Source: an uncultured Muribaculaceae bacterium
GTDB taxonomy: Bacteria; Bacteroidota; Bacteroidia; Bacteroidales; Muribaculaceae
DNA: 64,000 nt
Direction: 5' to 3'
NCBI GenBank assembly: GCA_905233915.1
Contig: CAJOFM010000004.1
Location: forward strand, 124,001-188,000
Of the stretch, positions 58,306-64,000 are shown piece after piece. The position numbers and the translations under genes were made by a program. The notes beneath the pieces were generated by a model. That model was not told where the DNA came from, searched no databases, and saw nothing but the letters and a program-made list of their open reading frames with translations. Within the stretch, counting starts at the first letter, position 1, and the number at the start of each line of letters is the position of its first letter.

Positions 58306-58656
58306 ATGGGATTACTTGACGAACTTCAGAGAAAGCTGGAAGAAGCCGCACGGCAGGCACAACAGCAAGCCGGTGGCAGTGGCTCAGTAAGTGGTAACGA
58401 CGTTCCCAATCCTTGGGATCAAGCCCCGCAGCAACCTCAGCAGCAGGCACCAAACTTCCCTCCAGGTTATCAGCAGACGCAACAGCAACAATACCCCACA
58501 CAGCAGCAGTATCAGCAGCAATACCAAGCCATCATGCAGCAGATGCAGCAGCTCGTGCAGCAGGTTTACCAGCTGGGATACCAGTATGGCGTGCAGGTTG
58601 CTCAGCAAGGCGGTGTACGCGCCGGCCTGATGGATGACCAGCAAGAGGAGAAGTAA
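58306..58656 (+). CDS. Glutamine-rich low-complexity small protein
   Basis: MGLLDELQRKLEEAARQAQQQAGG...QQPQQQAPNFPPGYQQTQQQQYPTQQQYQQQYQAIMQQMQQLVQQVYQLGYQYGVQVAQQGG. Confidence 0.7.
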   Translation: MGLLDELQRKLEEAARQAQQQAGGSGSVSGNDVPNPWDQAPQQPQQQAPNFPPGYQQTQQQQYPTQQQYQQQYQAIMQQMQQLVQQVYQLGYQYGVQVAQQGGVRAGLMDDQQEEK

Positions 58657-58678
58657 CCTGACGCTTCATTCATATCAC

Positions 58679-58726
58679 CACACCACTCGACCACCTCCCC
58701 AACAAGGTGGTAAGGTGGTGTGTTTT
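58679..58726 (+). terminator. Terminator-like nested hairpin
   Basis: CACACCAC/GTGGTGTG with inner CCACC/GGTGG followed by TTTT. Confidence 0.65.
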
Positions 58727-58863
58727 GCTATCCAATTAGCGAAATAACCAACCGATAAACACAACATTAAGCATTACACAAACGTGTGTTGTTGATGGCG
58801 GGATTTTCCGTTATTTCCGGGTATGCGTGTGTGCACTTCCCGCCAAGACGCTTTGTAAAACAA

Positions 58864-58894
58864 AACCTGGACAACTTTTGTTGTTGTCCAGGTT
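58864..58894 (-). terminator. Terminator-like hairpin 3' of glnA
   Basis: AACCTGGACAAC/GTTGTCCAGGTT 12-bp arms, T-rich on the minus-strand exit side. Confidence 0.75.
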
Positions 58895-58923
58895 GTTTCT
58901 TGTTGTTCCAGTTGTTTGAAAAA

Positions 58924-60411
58924 TTAGCCGCACTGGAAGTACTCGTTGACGAGCTGGGCGGTGCGCTTGGGATCGTGCTCGATGTCGTGGCGCAGGGTGC
59001 GGTCGTTAAACGAGCGCAGCTCGGCGATGATACCATCGATCATGTGGGCGCTGAAGACGCCATGCTCCTCGAAGGCGGCACGCAGTTTCTCCAGGCAGTC
59101 GGCACTGGCTACGCAGCTGTCGGGCAGGCAGTCGAGCTCGTTGAGGCGGTCGGCGTTGGCGGCATCGTGGATGTTGACGTCAACGTAGGTCTTCTTGGCC
59201 AGCTCCAGAGCGTTCTCCATCTCAAAGCCGTGGCGGCAGGCTACGCACAGGCCAGCGAGCAGCTGATAGATGTCGGCTGAGCCGTCCGGCGAGCGCATCT
59301 CGACGGTCTGCTTCTGCGTCGTGTCGAAGTTGCTGGCGGGCTCCAGCGGATTGGCTACGCGGCACATGTCGGCACCTGCGGTCCAGCCCAGAGGCACGCG
59401 CACGAGCACCGAGCGGTTGCGGTCACCCCAGCACACGTTGGTGGGAGCCTCCTGGTGGGGCACCAGGCGGAAGTAAGACATCGGGTTCTTGTTGCCGAAG
59501 GCGGTGATTGCGGGAGCCAGGTCCATCATGCCGGCGATGGCCTTGCGGGCCTCGTCGCTCAGCACGCCCTTGTCATTGAGCATCATGTTGCGGCCGTCCT
59601 TCATCATGCGCATGTGGATGTGAAGACCCGAACCGGCCTTGCCTGTGGTGATCTTGGGGGCGAAGGTAACGTTCAGGTTGGCACGGAAGGCCAGGTTGCG
59701 GATTACCCACTTGGCGACCATCAGCTGGTCGGCTGCGTCAAGCACGGGAACGGGCAGGAACTCAATCTCGTTCTGCTCATACACCACGCCGTCCTGCTCA
59801 AAGTTGCCCACCTCGCTGTGGCCGTACTTGATCTGGCCACCAGCCTTGGCGATGTAGTCCATGCAGCGCTGGCGGAAGTCGTTGGTCTTGGCATAGGGCA
59901 TTGACTCGTGGTAGCCGTGCTGGTCGCGGGCGGGGTAGTAGTCCACCGACGGGCGGATGACGTAGTACTCCAGCTCACCCATGGCCTCATATTCCATACC
60001 CGTGGTCTCACGGAAGGCCTGGGCTGCCTTGCGCAGCGTCTGCTCGGGAGAGCTCTCCAGCGGGTTGCCGTCCTTGTCAAAGAACGAACACAGCAGACAC
60101 AGCGTGGGAATCTCGGCAAACGGGTCGAGGAAGGCGGTGCTGAAGCGAGGCAGCACATACAGGTCGCTCGAACTTGCCTGGATGAAGCTGAACAGGCTGG
60201 AGCCGTCCACGCGCTCACCACACGACAGGATGGTGCGCAGATAATCCTTGCTGCTGATGACAAAGTTCAGGGTTTTCAACTTGCCGTCACCGCCGGGGTA
60301 CATGAAGTTGACCATGCGGATTTCGTTCTCCTCAATGAAGCGGATGATGTCGGCCTTGGTGAACTCGTGCGGTTCTTTCTTCAGGTAGGCCACTACCTGG
60401 TTGGCGTTCAT
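58924..60411 (-). CDS. glnA: Glutamine synthetase family protein
   Basis: MVNFMYPGGDGKLKTLNFVI; AGSGLHIHMRMMKDGRNMM; NRSVLVRVPLGW; EMRSPDGSADIYQLLAGL. Confidence 0.93.
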   Translation of the reverse strand: MNANQVVAYLKKEPHEFTKADIIRFIEENEIRMVNFMYPGGDGKLKTLNFVISSKDYLRTILSCGERVDGSSLFSFIQASSSDLYVLPRFSTAFLDPFAEIPTLCLLCSFFDKDGNPLESSPEQTLRKAAQAFRETTGMEYEAMGELEYYVIRPSVDYYPARDQHGYHESMPYAKTNDFRQRCMDYIAKAGGQIKYGHSEVGNFEQDGVVYEQNEIEFLPVPVLDAADQLMVAKWVIRNLAFRANLNVTFAPKITTGKAGSGLHIHMRMMKDGRNMMLNDKGVLSDEARKAIAGMMDLAPAITAFGNKNPMSYFRLVPHQEAPTNVCWGDRNRSVLVRVPLGWTAGADMCRVANPLEPASNFDTTQKQTVEMRSPDGSADIYQLLAGLCVACRHGFEMENALELAKKTYVDVNIHDAANADRLNELDCLPDSCVASADCLEKLRAAFEEHGVFSAHMIDGIIAELRSFNDRTLRHDIEHDPKRTAQLVNEYFQCG

Positions 60412-60542
60412 TGCCAGAATTTCGTTTTCCAATTCAATAAAGCATTTATTGAGGTCGTTTTGACACACTTGATTATCGATTGCTTGTGTCTCACATGAGT
60501 CAAAGCTTCCTCTAAGGTTAATTAATGGTTTTTAGTTTTGGG

Positions 60543-60574
60543 CAAAGGTAGTGCAAGTCGAGCACAATGGCAAG
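60543..60574 (-). promoter_or_regulatory. glnA promoter (minus strand)
   Basis: Minus strand CTTG-CCATTGTGCTCGACTTGCAC-TACCTTTG, 20-nt spacer. Confidence 0.7.
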
Positions 60575-60792
60575 AAAAAACACATTTTTCTTGACTTTGT
60601 TGAGACGCAGCCTACCTTCGCCGCAGGCAACGGTAGTGCAAGTCGAGCACATAACAAAAAGAATTTATTCTTTTTTTTTGTCGAGACGCAGCCTACCTTC
60701 GCCGCAGGCAACGGTAGTGCAAGTCGAGCACATAACAAAAAGAATTTATTCTTTTTTTTGTCGAGACGCAGCCTACCTTCGCCGCAGGCAAC
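60547..60792. repeat. Three tandem direct repeats of about 80-85 bp containing promoter-like and hairpin elements
   Basis: Copies at 60547-60631, 60632-60712, 60713-60792: GGTAGTGCAAGTCGAGCAC...GAGACGCAGCCTACCTTCGCCGCAGGCAAC. Confidence 0.95.
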
Positions 60793-60890
60793 AGTATCGT
60801 TTTTCTGCCCTATCGCTTCATTTCTCCCATAATTCTTGCAAGGGTCAAGGAAAAAGGATAATTTTGAGCAGTTCTAATAAAAACTTTCCC

Positions 60891-61595
60891 ATGATGAAGA
60901 AAAGCATTATTTCCCTAGTGGCTATTGTGATGTCGATGACAGCCCTGTGCCAAGAAGTGCCTCAATTCACCAGCAACAACTTTGACGGTTGGATTTACAA
61001 TAATCCTGGCATAGAGCTAAACTCCGGCAACATCGCCAGCGGACGCATTGTCCTCTATGTCGATAAGCAGAATAACGTCCTCTCGCTGATATCACCCGTG
61101 TTCGGCTGCCAGGGCATGGACAGCATTGCTGCCCAGGTGGACTGGTTTACCCGCAACTTCAGGGACCCCGATTTCGTGCTATCGCTCACGGCCTTGACCA
61201 TTGCCCTCGACGATGCCCAGGGCACTCCCATCGACTCCGTCACCTGCACCCCAACGGCAACCGGCACTTCCACCCACGAGTTGAAAACGGCGCTCGCGGT
61301 ACCTGCAGGGGTTGACAGCATCAGAATCAGGATGGTAGGCTGGCAAGGCAACGTCGTGAGTTCGGGGGCAGTCAGGCGGGCCATTTTCCAAGCCAGCACC
61401 GCCAGTCAGCAGCAGCCATGGGGTGACGTGAATGGCGACGGCATGGTCAACGTGGCCGACGTGACCTGGCTCATCCAGCAGGTGCTCAACAGCAGCATGG
61501 ACGATAGCGCCACAGTGTGCGACATCAATCATGACGGAATCGTCAACGTGGCCGATGTCACGCGACTCATTGCCATAGTCCTGTCAGGAGAATAA
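60891..61595 (+). CDS. Secreted protein of unknown function with C-terminal dockerin repeats
   Basis: MMKKSIISLVAIVMSMTALCQ signal; WGDVNGDGMVNVADVTWLIQQVL...CDINHDGIVNVADVTRLIAIVLSG. Confidence 0.78.
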   Translation: MMKKSIISLVAIVMSMTALCQEVPQFTSNNFDGWIYNNPGIELNSGNIASGRIVLYVDKQNNVLSLISPVFGCQGMDSIAAQVDWFTRNFRDPDFVLSLTALTIALDDAQGTPIDSVTCTPTATGTSTHELKTALAVPAGVDSIRIRMVGWQGNVVSSGAVRRAIFQASTASQQQPWGDVNGDGMVNVADVTWLIQQVLNSSMDDSATVCDINHDGIVNVADVTRLIAIVLSGE

Positions 61596-61626
61596 GCGTC
61601 TTTAGCCGACGCCAGCCCATCCCTCA

Positions 61627-61669
61627 AACAACAAGCAACAAAAAGTTGATATAATTGTTGCTTGTTGTT
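61627..61669. terminator. 15-bp perfect stem hairpin between convergent genes
   Basis: AACAACAAGCAACAA ... TTGTTGCTTGTTGTT. Confidence 0.7.
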
Positions 61670-61702
61670 CCTGTTGTTTGGAAAAACCGCAGATTGTTTG
61701 CC

Positions 61703-63022
61703 TTAGCGGCTGTGGCGCAAGCCGTAGAGCAGCACCACCACAAAGCACAGGGCAGGCACCACAAACGACAGGTTGACAGCGGGCAGCCACTGCACATCGC
61801 TGTCGATAATCATCGCCTGCAAGGCGGGTAACACACTGCCGCCCAGGATGGCCATAATCAGGCCCGCCGAACCGAGCTCGGCATCCTCGTTGACATCTCC
61901 CAAGGCGATACCATAGATGGTTGGGAACATCAGACTCATGCATGCCGACACACCCACCAGGCAGCACATGCCCACACGACCGCCAGCAAAGATGACGCCA
62001 CACAACAGCAGCAAGGCCACGGCGGCAAAGAAGGCCATCAGTCTGCCAGGCTTGATGTACTTCATCAGGTAAATGTTGACAAAGCGCATGCAGCAAAAGA
62101 TGATCATCGCCACGATATTGTAACGCTGCGACAACACCTCGGCGGCCTGCTCGCTCATCCCCTCGGCCATGAACACACGCGTACCGTACTGGATGATGAA
62201 GGTCCAGCAAGTGATCTGCGCACCCACATAGAAGAACTGCGCTGCCACACCGTTACGGTAAGACCTGTTGGCCCACAAGCGCTTGAAGGCGGGCCACAAG
62301 GGCGCATGAGCACCGCTGGAGGCCTCGCGCAAGGCAGGTACGCGCACGGCCAGCAGCACCACGAGCAAGGCGATGATAACCACACTCAGCAGGGCATAGG
62401 GCTGAATAAGGACACCCAGGTCGTTCTGTTTCAGTGCCTCGAACTCAGCATCACCAAGCGTCGCACGCTGGGCTGTGTCGAGCGGGGAGAGGCGCGCCTG
62501 AATGAAGTTCATCGCCACAAACATGCCCGCCAGCGACCCGATGGGGTTGAACGACTGGGCAAAGTTCAGGCGTCGCGTGGCGGTCTCCCGGTCGCCCATG
62601 AGCAGGATATAGGGGTTGGCCGTTGTCTCGAGGAACGACAGACCGCAGGTGAGGATGAAATAGGCAATGAGGAAGGGCCAGAAACTGCCCACCGCCTTGG
62701 CCGGGATGAACAGCAGCACACCCAGGGCATACAGCGTCAGGCCCATCACGATGCCGCTCTTGAACGAGTGACGGCGGATGAACAGTGCCGCCGGTAGCGC
62801 CATGCAGAAGTAGCCGCCATAGAAGGCCACTTGCACCAATGTGCCGTCGGTCACACTCATGCGGAATATCTTGGAAAACGCCTTCACCATGGGGTTGGTG
62901 ATGTCGTTGGCAAAGCCCCACAGGGCAAAACAGCAGGTCACCACGATAAAGGGCAGCACATAGCTCACGCCCTCGCGGGTCACCAGCAACCGGGATTTCT
63001 TATTGTTGTCGTCGATACTCAT
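61703..63022 (-). CDS. MFS sugar (L-fucose:H+-type) permease
   Basis: FIVVTCCFALWGFANDITNPMVKAFSKIF; GGYFCMALPAALFIRRHSFKSGIVMGLTLYALG; GLSFLETTANPYI. Confidence 0.88.
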   Translation of the reverse strand: MSIDDNNKKSRLLVTREGVSYVLPFIVVTCCFALWGFANDITNPMVKAFSKIFRMSVTDGTLVQVAFYGGYFCMALPAALFIRRHSFKSGIVMGLTLYALGVLLFIPAKAVGSFWPFLIAYFILTCGLSFLETTANPYILLMGDRETATRRLNFAQSFNPIGSLAGMFVAMNFIQARLSPLDTAQRATLGDAEFEALKQNDLGVLIQPYALLSVVIIALLVVLLAVRVPALREASSGAHAPLWPAFKRLWANRSYRNGVAAQFFYVGAQITCWTFIIQYGTRVFMAEGMSEQAAEVLSQRYNIVAMIIFCCMRFVNIYLMKYIKPGRLMAFFAAVALLLLCGVIFAGGRVGMCCLVGVSACMSLMFPTIYGIALGDVNEDAELGSAGLIMAILGGSVLPALQAMIIDSDVQWLPAVNLSFVVPALCFVVVLLYGLRHSR

Positions 63023-63039
63023 CTTGATATCATAAAGAA

Positions 63040-63095
63040 CCTAAAGCCTAATGCCTAAAACCTAAAGCCTAATGCCTAATGCCTAAAGCCTAAAT
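63040..63095. repeat. 7-bp-period intercistronic tract CCTAAWR x8
   Basis: CCTAAAG CCTAATG CCTAAAA CCTAAAG CCTAATG CCTAATG CCTAAAG CCTAAAT. Confidence 0.95.
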
Positions 63096-63412
63096 ATACA
63101 TTCCATGAGCTGCCATTTGGCCGTTGAGGGTGCGTTGGGGTCACAGCCCTGGAACTGGGCCACATAGGCTTCCCACTCGGCCTGACGGGGCAAGGTCGCC
63201 AAGCGTGCATTGTCCTTTTCCCAATCAAACTCGTCGGTCGTGTCGCAAATCATGAACAGGCGGTTGCCATGGATGTAAATCTGCATGTCGAGGATGCCCA
63301 CACTGCGGATACCCTCCTGAATTTCGGGCCACACATGAGCATGAGCCTCCACATATTTCTCAATCATCTCGCGGTCGTCCCGCAATTCCAGCGTTTGACA
63401 GTAGCGTTTCAT
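63083..63412 (-). CDS. L-rhamnose mutarotase family protein
   Basis: KRYCQTLELRDDREMIEKYVEAHAHVWPEIQEGIRSVGILDMQIYIHGNRLFMICDT. Confidence 0.9.
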   Translation of the reverse strand: MKRYCQTLELRDDREMIEKYVEAHAHVWPEIQEGIRSVGILDMQIYIHGNRLFMICDTTDEFDWEKDNARLATLPRQAEWEAYVAQFQGCDPNAPSTAKWQLMECIFRL

Positions 63413-63413
63413 G

Positions 63414-63494
63414 TTTTCAGTTTTCAGTTTTCTGTTTTCTGTTTTCAGTTTCTAGATATTCTAGAAAATCTAGATAATCTAGAGGGTCTAGATC
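63414..63494. repeat. Adjacent 7-bp (TTTTCWG x5) and 9-bp (CTAGAnnnT, 4+ units) intercistronic tracts
   Basis: TTTTCAG TTTTCAG TTTTCTG TTTTCTG TTTTCAG; CTAGATATT CTAGAAAAT CTAGATAAT CTAGAGGGT CTAGATC. Confidence 0.95.
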
Positions 63495-63496
63495 TT

Positions 63497-64000
63497 CTAT
63501 TTGCAACGGATGGTGAGGGAGATGGCGCCGTCGGGGAAGTGGGCGCGGTCGCGGCACACGAGGGCCAAGTATCCGCCGCCACCGGCACCGGGCATCTTCC
63601 ACGCCAGCACACCATCCATGGCGCTGTAGCGGTCGATGTAGTCCTGCACTCCTGGCTGGATCATGGCGGGGAACATTGCCACCTGGGCCTCAAACGATGC
63701 CTTGTAGGCCTCGGCAAAAGCCTCGAGGTCCCTGCGCTGGATGGCGTCCCAGCAACGGTCGGCGGCGGCAGCGAGGTTTCGCACCTTGACCGGGGTGATG
63801 TCCTTGCCCTCGACCACACTGCAGCCCGGACGGCGTGGGAACATGGGAATCATGCACAGGTGCTGCTCAAGCCAACCCAGCAGGGCAGGGTCGCTGGTGT
63901 ACTCTATCTTCTCAGGCCAATAGTTGCCGTTGTAATAGTGTCGCGCAAGGCCGGGCACACAGATGCCGATGGCATCCTGGGCTCCGCTCACGATGCCGTC
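63497..64000 (-). CDS. GHMP kinase (fucokinase/heptokinase-like), truncated by the window edge
   Basis: DGIVSGAQDAIGICVPGLARHYYNGNYWPEKIE; AWKMPGAGGGGYLAL. Confidence 0.78.
   Translation of the reverse strand, partial: DGIVSGAQDAIGICVPGLARHYYNGNYWPEKIEYTSDPALLGWLEQHLCMIPMFPRRPGCSVVEGKDITPVKVRNLAAAADRCWDAIQRRDLEAFAEAYKASFEAQVAMFPAMIQPGVQDYIDRYSAMDGVLAWKMPGAGGGGYLALVCRDRAHFPDGAISLTIRCK

Noticed and set aside
60547-60792. CRISPR array hypothesis for the three repeats
   Set aside because: Units are contiguous ~80-bp repeats with no unique spacers and no cas genes nearby.
60532-60832. Repeat-peptide ORFs (LPLPAAKVGCVSTK... and reciprocal frames)
   Set aside because: Products of translating the 80-bp tandem repeats; non-coding array is the better explanation.

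Overview
This 64 kb window is typical of a gut Bacteroidales chromosome (Prevotella/Muribaculaceae-like, by inference). Support comes from TAnnTTTG -7 boxes, dockerin-tailed secreted proteins, a GH109-type enzyme, a fucose-permease-type MFS and PFOR. Most of it is dense, mid-to-high-GC housekeeping and accessory coding sequence. Recognisable units: (i) dockerin-tailed secreted proteins, including a C10 (streptopain-like) protease; (ii) a permease/esterase/phosphodiesterase run at 7.5-11.5 kb; (iii) a tricorn-like protease; (iv) an ECF sigma-factor operon; (v) a sugar kinase/GH109/SDR cluster and, at the right edge, MFS/mutarotase/GHMP kinase genes; (vi) an AT-rich cassette of uncharacterised membrane/lipoprotein genes (26.0-29.4 kb) between phage-like gene remnants; (vii) a peroxide/redox operon (30.0-34.7 kb) with an OhrR/MarR-like regulator and a glutathione peroxidase-nitroreductase fusion, preceded by three similar 18-bp palindromes overlapping the predicted promoter; (viii) mnmE, a two-component system with a PiT phosphate transporter, alpha-amylase, an AT-rich solitary type IIG-like restriction-modification gene, pepD, PFOR and glutamine synthetase. 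The most unusual signals are non-coding: the three-palindrome operator, a tandem triplication of the glnA promoter, an extended promoter shared by glnA and PFOR, mirror-image divergent promoters, nested palindromes, and 7-bp/9-bp-period intercistronic repeat tracts. I saw no CRISPR array, rRNA or convincing tRNA. All family calls are from reading translations; no database search was run.
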